NCBI RefSeq assembly: GCF_000015245.1
Contig: NC_008700.1
Location: forward strand, 122,001 to 186,000
Source of the DNA: Shewanella amazonensis SB2B
Lineage (GTDB): Bacteria > Pseudomonadota > Gammaproteobacteria > Enterobacterales > Shewanellaceae
DNA: 64,000 nucleotides
Direction of reading: 5' to 3'
A program made the translations under genes and the position numbers. Numbering within the stretch: the first letter of the stretch is position 1; the number at the start of each line of letters is the position of its first letter. Under the pieces are notes generated by a model that saw only the letters and a program-made list of their open reading frames with translations, ran no database searches and was not told the DNA's origin. This document shows, one piece after another, positions 32,760 to 42,276 of this stretch.

Positions 32760-34001
32760 TTAGTCCAAAATGCTATCGAAGGGTTCAACCAGAATAGTCT
32801 CGCCCGCTTCCAGGCTGCCCTGAAATTGAGGCAGATGGATAAAGCAGTTGGCGAGGCTCATGGAGGTCAGCATACCTGACCCCTGGCCACCTGTGGTGCG
32901 CACCATGAGGCCCTTGTCTTCCCGTGTCAGTATGCCACGCTGATATTCCACCCGACCGGGTTGGCGGCGAATGGCGCTCGCCAGTGTGGCCTCCACTAAC
33001 AGCGCAGGACGCTGGGGCATGCCCTGCATCTTGCGCAGCATAGGCCACACCAGTTTCTGGAAGGTCACCATGGAGGACACTGGGTTGCCGGGCAAACCGC
33101 AAAACAGTGCCTGGCCGATGCGACCACAGGCGAAGGGTTTTCCGGGTTTGATGGCGAGTTTCCAGAAGGTGATTTGCCCTTCTTCGCTCAGAATCTGTTT
33201 GGTGAAGTCGGCCTCCCCCACAGACACGCCACCAGAGGTCAGCACAACGTCGGCGCGGCTTGCCGCCTCGCGAAATGCCTGACGAATGGCGTCGGGGCTA
33301 TCGGGGATCACACCGAGATCCAGCCACTCAAAGCCGGACTTTTCCAGCAACCCACGAATGGAATATCTGTTCGAATCATAGATTTGTCCCGGTGCCAGCT
33401 CACTGCCGACGGGCCTGAGTTCGTCGCCCGTTGAGAAAAAGGCGACCTTGAGGGTACGAAATACCCTGATCTGGCTGATGCCAACGGTGGCCAGCACGCC
33501 AAGCTCGGCGGCACGAATGCGTACACCAGTGCAAAGCACGGTATCACCCGCCTTAAGTTCTTCGCCGCGGCGGCGCACATGCTCACCGGCGGCCTTGGGG
33601 GCCGTGATATGGATGTGCTCACCTTCGGCCCGGGTTGCCTCCTGCATCTGCACAGTGTCCAGACCGGCGGGAATCGGCGCCCCGGTCATAATGCGAACAC
33701 AATCCCCGGCGGCCAGTTGGCCCTTAAAGGGATGGCCTGCGAAGGACTGGCCTTTGAGGGTCAGCACGCCATTGAATGCCTCGAGATCGGCAAAGCGGAA
33801 GGCGTATCCGTCCATGGCGGAATTATCGAATGGGGGCAAGTCCAGCTGACTGTTCAAGTCTTCGGCCAATACCCGTCCCAGGGCGTGGTTCAGTGTAACC
33901 ATTTCGGTATCTGAAATGGGTTTCACCTGCTCGAGCAGTTTCTTGATGGCCTCATCCGGATGCATGAGTTCGGGTTTGCTGCATGGGTCTTGGCTGGGCA
34001 T
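32760..34001 (-). CDS. moeA: Molybdopterin molybdenumtransferase (MoeA)
   Basis: A 413-residue MoeA (E. coli 411) that inserts Mo into adenylylated molybdopterin. Motifs are FDNSAMDGYAFRF, MTGAPIPAGLDTV, STGDELRPVG, IYDSNRYS, TSGGVSVGEADFTK and FCGLPGNPVSSMVTF. It is the second MoeA in the window after the MobB-fused one at 11572-13371 and is the more E. coli-like, in an moeA-moeB pair. Two paralogues may divide Mo and W insertion or different growth conditions; that is inference. Confidence 0.95.
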   Translation of the reverse strand: MPSQDPCSKPELMHPDEAIKKLLEQVKPISDTEMVTLNHALGRVLAEDLNSQLDLPPFDNSAMDGYAFRFADLEAFNGVLTLKGQSFAGHPFKGQLAAGDCVRIMTGAPIPAGLDTVQMQEATRAEGEHIHITAPKAAGEHVRRRGEELKAGDTVLCTGVRIRAAELGVLATVGISQIRVFRTLKVAFFSTGDELRPVGSELAPGQIYDSNRYSIRGLLEKSGFEWLDLGVIPDSPDAIRQAFREAASRADVVLTSGGVSVGEADFTKQILSEEGQITFWKLAIKPGKPFACGRIGQALFCGLPGNPVSSMVTFQKLVWPMLRKMQGMPQRPALLVEATLASAIRRQPGRVEYQRGILTREDKGLMVRTTGGQGSGMLTSMSLANCFIHLPQFQGSLEAGETILVEPFDSILD

Positions 34002-34076
34002 TCAGGCTCCCTGGGATTGGTTTGCTTGGATGTAAGGCCGCCATTATGCCATGGCATAGCGGGGTAACTGTATGAT

Positions 34077-34121
34077 CCAGACAGGCAAAAATTGTGAATT
34101 GGCTCACCTTTGCCTGTCTGG
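34077..34121. repeat. Perfect 13-bp inverted repeat between moeA and the RND operon
   Basis: CCAGACAGGCAAA (34077-34089) and TTTGCCTGTCTGG (34109-34121) with a 19-bp spacer, in which GTGA and TCAC can pair again. It lies 16 bp past the end of the RND adaptor gene on the minus strand, so a terminator hairpin is the simplest role, although no long T run follows on either strand. Confidence 0.6.
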
Positions 34122-34137
34122 GGTGACACAAAATGGG

Positions 34138-35208
34138 CTATTTGGCGCTGGCAGTGGCTTGGGCTGCGGCTTGCTGTACGGTGAGTTTCATGCCGTCGGT
34201 CAGGGTTTCTGCGCCGCGGATGACCAGGGTATCTCCGGCGTTAAGTTCGCCCCGCACCGCTATCCAGGGGCCTTCACCGTCGCCCAGGGTCACGGGAATA
34301 CGCTCAGCGGTCTGCTCGGGGGTAACCCGAAACACACTGGCGCCACTGGAGCGCAGTACCAACGCGTCTCTTGGCACCAAGGTGGTTAAGGTGGCCGGTG
34401 CTATCGGCAGGGCCATGGACACCAGTTCACCTATGTTGATTTCCCGTGCCATGGCCTGTGGCAGGTCGAGGCGGGCTTCAAAGGTTTGGCTGCGTACATC
34501 CGACACGGGTATCAGGGTACGGATGCGGGCGCTGAATTCACCGTTGCTGTGATACACCTTGAGCTCGTCCCCGATATTCACCCTGCGACTGTGTTTCAGT
34601 GGGGCATGGAGTCTTATTTCCAGATGGTCGGGGTCTGTGATGGTTAGTACCGGCTCGGCGGGGCCCACATCTTCACCGGCCTGATGGCTGCGTGAGATAA
34701 CAATGCCGCCAAAGGGGGCCTTGAGTTGGGTGCGAGCCAGATTATCGCGGATGATATCCAGCCTGACCCTGGCAAGCTCCAGGCTGCTTTTGGCCAGATC
34801 CCGCTCGGAGCGGGTATCGTCGATTTCTGTGCGGGAAATGCTTTGGCTGGCCGCCAGGCGTTCCAGCCGGGTCAGGTTTCGCTCAAGGCGTGCCAGAGCG
34901 ATTTCTTCCCGATTGACCAGCGCCTGTTGTTCGGCCAGTTGCAGGGTTAATGGCGTCGCATCCAGCCTGGCAACCACCTCACCTGCGCTGACCCGGGTGC
35001 CCGCTTCCTGCACCCACTCCAGTTTACCGGCTACACCCGTGGTCAGCTGTGCCAGGCTGCGGCTGTGCACAGTGCCCACCACCATGAGTTTGGGTGACAG
35101 GGGGCGCTGTTCCACTGTGGCCACGCCGACGGAACGCTCATCAGCTGCCAGCACCTGACCGCCCATAATCAGCGCCAATGCCAGCAGGGGAGATTTAAAA
35201 TAAGTCAT
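34138..35208 (-). CDS. RND efflux periplasmic adaptor (membrane fusion protein)
   Basis: A 356-residue adaptor with a signal peptide ending near residue 21 (VLAADE). The layout is beta-barrel and lipoyl halves around a short helical hairpin: LEWVQEAGTRVSAGEVVARLDATPL, NREEIALARLERNLTRLERLAASQSISR (hairpin) and LKAPFGGIVISRSHQAGEDV, then the beta-barrel LEIRLHAPLKHSRRVNIGD and C-terminal membrane-proximal domain. It links the inner-membrane pump encoded next to it with an outer-membrane channel. Its ATG overlaps the stop of the permease gene by four bases. No outer-membrane factor gene is adjacent, so a shared TolC is likely. Confidence 0.92.
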   Translation of the reverse strand: MTYFKSPLLALALIMGGQVLAADERSVGVATVEQRPLSPKLMVVGTVHSRSLAQLTTGVAGKLEWVQEAGTRVSAGEVVARLDATPLTLQLAEQQALVNREEIALARLERNLTRLERLAASQSISRTEIDDTRSERDLAKSSLELARVRLDIIRDNLARTQLKAPFGGIVISRSHQAGEDVGPAEPVLTITDPDHLEIRLHAPLKHSRRVNIGDELKVYHSNGEFSARIRTLIPVSDVRSQTFEARLDLPQAMAREINIGELVSMALPIAPATLTTLVPRDALVLRSSGASVFRVTPEQTAERIPVTLGDGEGPWIAVRGELNAGDTLVIRGAETLTDGMKLTVQQAAAQATASAK

Positions 35209-38200
35209 TGAGTTACCTCTTGTGTCAGCGCTTTGGTGCTGAGAGCTCGGGTGGCTGTAAGGCGAAGTAGGCTGGGCATGAGAACGAGGGTGAAAAGGGC
35301 GCTGAACGTCATGCCGCCCACAATCACGGCGGCAAGACCACGATAGATTTCACTGCCCACGCCGGGCACCAGCATCAGGGGTAACATACCAAAAATACTG
35401 GTGAGGGTGCTCATGTACACAGGTCGGGCGCGGGTGGCCACCGCCTGATAAATAGCATCGTCCAGCAACAGACCATCGCGGCTGCCCTGACGGGTTTGAT
35501 CCACCAGCAGGATGGCGTTATTGACCACCAGTCCCAGCAATATGATAAAGCCAATCATGGTGAGCAAATCCAGGCTCTGGAAGCTGAAGAGATTCAGCAA
35601 TCGCAGGCTCATTACGCCACCGCAAATTGCCATGGGCATAGAGAGGATCACCAAAAGGCTGTCTTTTACAGATTTGAACAGGGCTGCCATCAACAAAAAC
35701 AGGATCACCACCGCCATCAGGAAGTTGGTACCCATTTGCATGATGGTATGGCTTAAGCGGTCGGCGGTGCCTCGAAATGCCAGAGAGCCGTCGGCGGGCA
35801 GCAGGGCGCGGATCTCATCCAGAGTACCGCCGCTGAGTTGTTCCATGGCTTCATCCATGGACAGATTCTGGGGCGGTATCACCAGCAGCGAGATAGCCCG
35901 GCGCCCATTGACCCGTTGCAACTGGGTTGGTCCCACAGTGCGCTGAATGGTGGCCAGCTCACCTATGGTCTGCACGCCTGCCCCCGGGGTGTACACGGGG
36001 GTGGCCGCCAGCTGCTCCGGATATTGCCACTCTGGGCCCTTAAGCAGCACATCCATGCGCTCGTTCCCGTCGAAATACTCACCTACCCACAGGCCAGAGG
36101 TATAGGCGCGGATGGCGTTGGCGATTTGGGTGCGATCGGCTCCCGCCTGGGCGAGTCTGTGTTCATCGGGGATGAGTTGCAGTTCCGGTTGTGCCAGGCT
36201 CAGCCCCGGAATGGGGCGCACCACAGCGCCGGGCATGGCGTTGTTGATGAGCGGCATGGCGGCCGATGCCACCGACATCAGCTGCTCCATGTCCGGCCCT
36301 ATTAAATCGATATTGATGGCGCGGCCACCGTTAAAGCCAAAATTGAGCAGGGTGCTGCGATTGGGGAACGCCTGGGTGTCCGGCAGGTCTTTGAGGATTT
36401 CGTTATTCAGCAGCCCCAACATCTCATCAATACGGGTTGGATCTTCCGGGTAGATAAAGAGCACGTTAAATGCGCCGAAAACCGAGAAGTTATAGCCCTT
36501 GATATATGGCTGTTTTTCTTTGTCGTAATAGGGTTTCAATCGGCTGATAAGGCGCGTACCCAGCTCGGTTTCCATGGCATCAATGTTGGCACCGGGGGGG
36601 AGGGAGAAAAAGGTAAAGATGCCATCGCCACTGGCCTGGGGCAAAAAATCGACTCGGGGCATCAGCAGCAAACTCAGGGCACTTGTGCCGACAATCAGCA
36701 GTGCACACCAAAATGCGGCGAGCTTGCGTGTGAGAGTCAGGCGCTTGACCCAGACGCTCAGCGGCTGCCAATAGTCTTTGCCGCTTTGCTGGGTGTCGGT
36801 TTTCAGCCACAGCATGTTCAGCATGGGGATAACGCTGATGGCGCTGACAAACGAAGAGACCACAGCGACCGAGAGAGTGAGAGCCAGATCTGAAAAGAGC
36901 TGCCCCTCAACGCCGGGCATAAAAAGCACCGGTAAAAAGATGGCCACTGTGGTGGCGGTGGAGGCCAGCAGCGCACCTTTCACCTGTGCCGTGCCCGTGA
37001 GTACCGCCTGTGTCAGCGCCATGCCCTGATGCCGCAGCCTGACGATGTTTTCCTGCACTATAATGGCGGCATCCAGCACCAGACCCACCGCAAACGCGAG
37101 TCCCGCCAGTGAGATGATATTCAGTGTTCTGCCCATGGCTTCGAGGGTGATAAAGGCTATCAGCAGTGCCAGGGGTATGGTGACCCCAATCATCAGGGTG
37201 GCGCGGATATCCCGCAAAAAGCCATACAAAATCAGCAGTGCAAGTAGCACCCCAATACCCAGATTACCTTTGACCAGCAGGATGGCACGTTTGATATGGA
37301 CCGAGGCATCAAAGGACAACTCCAGCGTCAGTCCACGGGGATTGAGCACCTCCCGGTTGAGATCGTTGATGGCCTGGTTGACCCCGTCCAGTGCCTCGAC
37401 CGTGTTGGCGTCGAAGGTGCCTTGCAGGGTGATGTAGTACGCAGGGTAGCCATTACGTTTGGTGAAGCCCCGCTGCTCGGCGGTGGTGACCCGAATGTCA
37501 GCCAGTTCATGCAGGTACACGGGGCGCCCGGCATTGTAGGCCACGATGAGTTGCCCCAGGGTCTCGGGGCGATACTGGCCGGCAAAGCGTACCGTGTATT
37601 CCCGTCGCCCTACCTTGGCGGTGCCGCCGGAGATGTCTGCTGCGCGGGAAATGGTGCTTCTGAGTTGATCTAGGGTGATGCCCAGAGCGGCCGCCCTAAA
37701 GGGGTCAAATTCAATGTGCAGTTCCTTGGGCAATTCACTCTGCAGTTGCACGGCGCCAATACCGGTTATCTGCCTGAGCCTGGGCTCAACCAAATCATCA
37801 ATCAGCTTTTGGTATTGGGATAAATCGGTTTGTGGATTATCCGGCAGGGTGTAAATCAGCAGAGAGGCCAGGTTGGGGGTACCACCATTTCCGCCGCCCA
37901 CATTGATAAAGGGCTCACCCGCATCCAGCGGTCTGGGCGGTGTTTGGTTGAGGGCGTTTATGACATTAATCATCGCCTCCTGCATATTGGTGCCCACCTC
38001 GAAGGTCAGCGTAATGCCTCCAAAACCCTGGGAGATATTGGATGTCATTTCCTGAACCCCGGGTACCTGCCTGAGCACGTTTTCCTGGGGTTCTATGATA
38101 TTCGACTCCATTTCCTGGGGCGCCGCAGCACGCCAGTTATTGAACACGGAAATCTGGGGCTGCTCTATGTTGGGCAGCAGCTGTATTGGCAGTTTTGCGA

Positions 38201-38285
38201 TGGCAAGCAGGCCAAACATCAGGATCAGCATCAGCGCCACTGTGGTGGCGGCCGGGTTTTGTGTGCTGGAATGGGTCAGGTTCAT
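35205..38285 (-). CDS. RND (HAE1-type) efflux permease
   Basis: A 1026-residue inner-membrane proton/drug antiporter with twelve helices and two large periplasmic loops. Helix 1 is MLILMFGLLAIAKLPIQLLP, and helix 4 has GLVLDAAIIVQENIVR, the conserved Asp in the proton relay region. The second half repeats (FIILLGLVVNNAILLVDQTRQ). The start at 38285 (MNLTHSSTQNPAATT) fits family N-termini, though a GTG four codons upstream is possible and neither has a clear ribosome site. HAE1 pumps export hydrophobic drugs, dyes or bile-type compounds. The exact substrates are unknown. No regulator gene is adjacent. Confidence 0.93.
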   Translation of the reverse strand: MNLTHSSTQNPAATTVALMLILMFGLLAIAKLPIQLLPNIEQPQISVFNNWRAAAPQEMESNIIEPQENVLRQVPGVQEMTSNISQGFGGITLTFEVGTNMQEAMINVINALNQTPPRPLDAGEPFINVGGGNGGTPNLASLLIYTLPDNPQTDLSQYQKLIDDLVEPRLRQITGIGAVQLQSELPKELHIEFDPFRAAALGITLDQLRSTISRAADISGGTAKVGRREYTVRFAGQYRPETLGQLIVAYNAGRPVYLHELADIRVTTAEQRGFTKRNGYPAYYITLQGTFDANTVEALDGVNQAINDLNREVLNPRGLTLELSFDASVHIKRAILLVKGNLGIGVLLALLILYGFLRDIRATLMIGVTIPLALLIAFITLEAMGRTLNIISLAGLAFAVGLVLDAAIIVQENIVRLRHQGMALTQAVLTGTAQVKGALLASTATTVAIFLPVLFMPGVEGQLFSDLALTLSVAVVSSFVSAISVIPMLNMLWLKTDTQQSGKDYWQPLSVWVKRLTLTRKLAAFWCALLIVGTSALSLLLMPRVDFLPQASGDGIFTFFSLPPGANIDAMETELGTRLISRLKPYYDKEKQPYIKGYNFSVFGAFNVLFIYPEDPTRIDEMLGLLNNEILKDLPDTQAFPNRSTLLNFGFNGGRAINIDLIGPDMEQLMSVASAAMPLINNAMPGAVVRPIPGLSLAQPELQLIPDEHRLAQAGADRTQIANAIRAYTSGLWVGEYFDGNERMDVLLKGPEWQYPEQLAATPVYTPGAGVQTIGELATIQRTVGPTQLQRVNGRRAISLLVIPPQNLSMDEAMEQLSGGTLDEIRALLPADGSLAFRGTADRLSHTIMQMGTNFLMAVVILFLLMAALFKSVKDSLLVILSMPMAICGGVMSLRLLNLFSFQSLDLLTMIGFIILLGLVVNNAILLVDQTRQGSRDGLLLDDAIYQAVATRARPVYMSTLTSIFGMLPLMLVPGVGSEIYRGLAAVIVGGMTFSALFTLVLMPSLLRLTATRALSTKALTQEVTQ

Positions 38286-38347
38286 GTGGTGGCGCACTTG
38301 GCATAGTTATGCAAAGGAGCTTAGTGGCTATATGTAAACAGAACATG

Positions 38348-38364
38348 TTTGCTTGGTAAGCAAA
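38348..38364. promoter_or_regulatory. 17-bp palindrome upstream of the RND efflux operon
   Basis: TTTGCTT-GGT-AAGCAAA is a perfect 7-bp palindrome 63 bp upstream of the permease start, of the size bound by TetR-type repressors that often control such pumps. It is also about 135 bp upstream of the divergent ferritin gene. The regulator is not encoded nearby. Confidence 0.4.
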
Positions 38365-38382
38365 TGTAACTCGATTATCGGC

Positions 38383-38401
38383 AATAATGATAAGTGTTAC
38401 T
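38383..38401. promoter_or_regulatory. Weak Fur-box-like site upstream of ferritin
   Basis: AATAATGATAAGTGTTACT matches about 13 of 19 positions of the Fur consensus (first half near perfect), about 100 bp before the ferritin start codon. Fur-dependent control of ferritin is known in other gammaproteobacteria, so the site is plausible but not strong. Confidence 0.35.
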
Positions 38402-38497
38402 ATTTAAAAGTCATTGATTTAGGTAAATTTTATTGATCTTTGATATCGCCTTGGTGACAATGCCGATTCATGAAAAAGACGTATAAAGGACGCAACA

Positions 38498-39025
38498 ATG
38501 CTGGCTGCCACCATGATTGAAAAGCTCAACGAGCAGATTAACCTCGAATTTTTCTCTTCCAACCTGTATCTGCAAATGAGTGCCTGGTGCGAGGATAAGG
38601 GGTTTGAAGGGGCCGCCCACTTTATGCGTGCCCATGCAGACGAAGAAATGGGCCATATGCGCCGCCTGTTTACCTATGTCAGCGAAACCGGAGGCGTGCC
38701 GCTCATTGGTGCCATTGCCGCACCCAAAGCCGAGTTTACGTCTTTGTTGTCTCTGTTCGAGTATACCTACGAGCATGAGCAAACCATCACCCGTAAAATC
38801 AATGAATTGGCCCATGTTGCTTTTTCAACACAAGATTATTCCACCTTCCACTTCCTGCAGTGGTATGTGGCAGAGCAGCATGAAGAAGAAAAGCTGTTCA
38901 AGAGCATTGTCGATAAAATCCGCCTGGTTGGTGAAGATGGCAAGGCGCTGTTCTTTATCGATAAAGATTTGGCCATGTTGGCCACTCAAGAGGCGGAAAG
39001 CATCATGAAACCCTCAGCGCAGTAA
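38498..39025 (+). CDS. ftnA: Non-haem bacterial ferritin (FtnA-like)
   Basis: A 175-residue iron-storage subunit that assembles into a 24-mer shell and oxidises Fe2+ at a dinuclear site. Visible ferroxidase ligands are in NEQINLEFFSSNLYLQMSAW (Glu), RAHADEEMGHMRRL (ExxH) and YEHEQTITRKI / WYVAEQHEEEKLF (Glu residues). AAGGA lies upstream of the ATG. It is divergent from the RND operon and convergent with the GGDEF-EAL gene. No bacterioferritin-type haem Met is evident, so this is ferritin proper. Confidence 0.95.
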   Translation: MLAATMIEKLNEQINLEFFSSNLYLQMSAWCEDKGFEGAAHFMRAHADEEMGHMRRLFTYVSETGGVPLIGAIAAPKAEFTSLLSLFEYTYEHEQTITRKINELAHVAFSTQDYSTFHFLQWYVAEQHEEEKLFKSIVDKIRLVGEDGKALFFIDKDLAMLATQEAESIMKPSAQ

Positions 39026-39042
39026 TGCTGCGCTGAAACGGA

Positions 39043-39065
39043 AAAAGCGGCCATTGGCCGCTTTT
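39043..39065. terminator. Bidirectional terminator, ferritin / GGDEF-EAL gene
   Basis: AAAAGCGGCC-ATT-GGCCGCTTTT, a perfect 10-bp stem with A and T tails on both sides, sits between the two convergent genes and should end both transcripts. Confidence 0.9.
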
Positions 39066-39066
39066 A

Positions 39067-42000
39067 TTAACTGTTTTGATAGGCAAATCCATCCGGCTGG
39101 CTGTGCTGGTGGCGTTCAAGCCACGGCAGCAATTCCTCAAAGGGCAGAGGACGTGAGTAGAGGTAGCCCTGACCGAACTGACTGCCCAGCGCCTGCAAAA
39201 AGGCCTGTTGGTCTTTGGATTCGATTCCTTCTGCCACCAGCTTCATACCCAATGACTTACTCATGTTGACGATGGCGCGCACCAGGCTGGCATCCGACTC
39301 GCAGCCCGGCAGTTGCTCCACAAAGCTTTTATCGATTTTGATGGCCGAAATCGGGAATTTTTTCAGGTAGCTGAGGGACGAGTAACCGGTACCGAAATCG
39401 TCCAGATAGATGGCACAGCCCAGGTCACGAATATTGTTCAGGGTGTCCAGGCAGTGATGACTGTTGTCCAACAGCAAGCTCTCGGTAATTTCCACATGCA
39501 GATGGCGGGGCGCAATGCCATGACGGGACAGCGCACTTCTGAGTTGCTCGTCCAGACTCTGGCGTTTGCAGTGACATTGGCACGCCGACACGTTGATGGC
39601 CATGCTCAAACCAAACCCCAGAGTGTGGAGACGGGCCAAATCGGCCAGTGCTTTGTCCATCACCCACTGGCCCAGTTCACCCATCAATCCCATGTCTTCC
39701 GCCACCGGAATAAAGCGAACCGGTGAGACCAGGCCCTGCTCGGGATCCTGCCAGCGCAGCAAGGCCTCCAGTGAAGTGACCTCGCCGCTTTCCATGTCCA
39801 CCACGGGTTGGTAGAACAAGCAAAACTCGTCGTTGGCCACGGCCCGGCGCAAGTCACGCTCCATACCCAGGCGTTCAATCAGTGCCAGATTCATTTCCTG
39901 GGTGAAGTATTTAAAGTGATTACGCCCTTCGTCCTTGGCGCCATACATGGCGGTTTCGGCATTACTGAGCAGGGTTTCCACATCCAGCCCATCCTGGGGA
40001 TACAGGCCTATCCCCAGGCTGGCCGATACAGACATCGAACCCTGCTCGACTTTGAAGGGGTCACCCATGGATTGCAGCAACCGTTTGGCATATTGCTCTA
40101 CTGCATGTTCCTGCGCCAGGCGGGGCAGTACTATCACAAATTCATCGCCACCGAGGCGGGCAATAAAGTCGGTGGAGCCCATGACTGTTTGCAGGCGCTT
40201 GGCGACGGCTTTTAGCAGCAGGTCACCGCAGTCGTGGCCCTGGGTATCATTGATATATTTGAATCTGTCGAGATCCAGCACCATCACCGCCAGTTTACGA
40301 CCATCGTGTTCCGCCATTTTCAGCTCGTGGCCGAGTCGTTCTGACAGCAGTTTGCGGTTTGGCAGGTCTGTGAGGGTATCGAAATTGGCCTTGTACCAGA
40401 TGTCCTGCTCGTATTGCTTGCGGCGGCTGATGTCCATAAAGAGACCGATGTGATGGACTATCTGCCCCTCATCATCACGCACCAAGGTAATGGCCAGATA
40501 TTCGGGGTAGACCTCGCCATCTTTGCGGCGGTTCCAGATTTCGCCCTCCCATTTACCGGTGCTGCGCAGCGATTCCCACATGGCGTCGTAGAGATGCGGT
40601 GGATTGCGGTGCGAACTGAGAATGGAGGGGTTGCGGCCTTTCACTTCTTCAATGCTGTAGCCGGTAATCTGGCTGAAGGCGGGGTTGATAAGCTCAATGT
40701 GGTTATCGGCATCGGTCACCATGATGCCTTCGGCGGAATATTCAAACACGGCGGCGGCCCTGACCAGGGCCTGACGATACTTTTTACGCTCCTTGAGCAT
40801 CTTGTTCATGGCCTCAGCCATGGCGGCAATCTCATCACTGCCCTTGGTTTTTATCGTCAGCTCCAGCTTGGGATCGTCGGCCATTTTTTGCATGTCCGAG
40901 GCAATGCTTTCGATTTTACCCATAAAGCTGGCGGTAATTTTACGCCCCAGCAGCAAAGAGAGTATCAGGGTAAACAGTGCCGACGCGGCATAAGTGCAGA
41001 TATAGATGAGTGACATCCGCATTTGATATTGGCTCAGGCTTTCAATATGAGCTGCTACGCTGCGCGCCATGTCCTGCAGCATGGCGGTGCGTTCGTTGGC
41101 CAGTTCCCACCAAAGACGGGCATTCACCGGCGGGGCCGGGGATCTCAGGGTATCCAGGGCGCTTCGCAGCCGCGAGTCATCCACCCGTAATTGGGCATCA
41201 ATGGTTTGAACCGGCAAACCGGCGGCTCTGAGCTGGCGGATTTTGGGAATGCCCATATGGTACTGCAGCAAGGTGTGTTTGATTTCGTCGATGGCACCTC
41301 GCTGCTCCGCGCTGAGATTGGGCAGCGCCTTGAGTTTGGCCAGCAACAGGCTCATGTCATCCCATTTTTGGTTAAATTGGCTGGCGTAGACCTCATCGCC
41401 CCGCAGCAGGAAATTTTTATAGCTGTGGATTAGTCCACCGTAACCCAGGCTGTCGGACATCTCCCAGGCCAACTGGCTTATGTTACGTTGCTGTGCCACC
41501 TGGGCGCGGATGTTTTCCACCTGTTGGCTCGGCAGCGCTGATTGCAGTTTTTGCAGCAGTACCCTGTGGTGTTCTTCAAAAGTATCCAACGCCAGATCTT
41601 CACCATGGGTCTGTTCTTTTATCAACGTTTCCAATTGGTTAAATGTAGATGGCTCCAGGGTATCGGCACTCAGCAGCCGCGTCATCAAGCCCCGTTCCCG
41701 CGCTGCCAGCTCCTGAATTCTCAGAATCAGCAAGAGATCGGAATAAGCCCGCGACTGGGCGGCATCATTGGTTTGGTGCTGCAACTGATTGATAAGCAGC
41801 AGGAGTTCATCATTGAAACGATTGAAGAAACCCGGCTCATCCCACTGATGTTGTTGCACCGCCTGACGCACCAGAGGCAGACGATTGGCACTGGTCTTGA
41901 TGTTGCCCAGAACCTCGTTGAAGGTCTTGGCCTCGTCACTGGCCAGGTCCTGGCTGAATCTTGCGAGTGCGTGGCTTTGCAGCAAATGTCGATAGCTTAA

Positions 42001-42276
42001 GTCGGTTTTGGCTTGCTGCGCCTCGAGGTCTATTTCCGTGATGGTGGGTTTATCACTGAGATAATTCATGCTCAGGTTGCGCTCGTGCTGCAACGCGTAC
42101 ACGAGTTCGGCGGTTTCACCGCTGATTTGAATGGCGAGGGTATTGCGACTGGCGGTTTGAAATTCTTGATGCAGCCCCATTGCGCGAATGATGCCAAAGA
42201 TAGCCAGGGTCAGAATAGGCAAAACTGCAAACAGGATAAGCTTCTGTCTGAGGCTGTAGTCGTGCAGCGAGGCCAT
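39067..42276 (-). CDS. NIT-HAMP-PAS-GGDEF-EAL cyclic-di-GMP signalling protein
   Basis: A 1069-residue inner-membrane protein. Helix 1 is at about 12-30, then an all-helical periplasmic domain (about 35-400) of the nitrate/nitrite-sensing NIT type (ELVYALQHERNLSMNYL). A second helix near 415-435 and HAMP follow, then PAS (about 500-620), GGDEF (RLGGDEF intact) and EAL (LEALLRW, DDFGTGYSSLSYLKK, IKIDKSF intact). The product-inhibition RxxD site five residues before GGDEF is replaced by GSTD, so feedback control of any cyclase activity is probably missing. ATG 42276 is preferred over a TTG two codons upstream. Which activity dominates is unknown. Confidence 0.9.
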   Translation of the reverse strand: MASLHDYSLRQKLILFAVLPILTLAIFGIIRAMGLHQEFQTASRNTLAIQISGETAELVYALQHERNLSMNYLSDKPTITEIDLEAQQAKTDLSYRHLLQSHALARFSQDLASDEAKTFNEVLGNIKTSANRLPLVRQAVQQHQWDEPGFFNRFNDELLLLINQLQHQTNDAAQSRAYSDLLLILRIQELAARERGLMTRLLSADTLEPSTFNQLETLIKEQTHGEDLALDTFEEHHRVLLQKLQSALPSQQVENIRAQVAQQRNISQLAWEMSDSLGYGGLIHSYKNFLLRGDEVYASQFNQKWDDMSLLLAKLKALPNLSAEQRGAIDEIKHTLLQYHMGIPKIRQLRAAGLPVQTIDAQLRVDDSRLRSALDTLRSPAPPVNARLWWELANERTAMLQDMARSVAAHIESLSQYQMRMSLIYICTYAASALFTLILSLLLGRKITASFMGKIESIASDMQKMADDPKLELTIKTKGSDEIAAMAEAMNKMLKERKKYRQALVRAAAVFEYSAEGIMVTDADNHIELINPAFSQITGYSIEEVKGRNPSILSSHRNPPHLYDAMWESLRSTGKWEGEIWNRRKDGEVYPEYLAITLVRDDEGQIVHHIGLFMDISRRKQYEQDIWYKANFDTLTDLPNRKLLSERLGHELKMAEHDGRKLAVMVLDLDRFKYINDTQGHDCGDLLLKAVAKRLQTVMGSTDFIARLGGDEFVIVLPRLAQEHAVEQYAKRLLQSMGDPFKVEQGSMSVSASLGIGLYPQDGLDVETLLSNAETAMYGAKDEGRNHFKYFTQEMNLALIERLGMERDLRRAVANDEFCLFYQPVVDMESGEVTSLEALLRWQDPEQGLVSPVRFIPVAEDMGLMGELGQWVMDKALADLARLHTLGFGLSMAINVSACQCHCKRQSLDEQLRSALSRHGIAPRHLHVEITESLLLDNSHHCLDTLNNIRDLGCAIYLDDFGTGYSSLSYLKKFPISAIKIDKSFVEQLPGCESDASLVRAIVNMSKSLGMKLVAEGIESKDQQAFLQALGSQFGQGYLYSRPLPFEELLPWLERHQHSQPDGFAYQNS

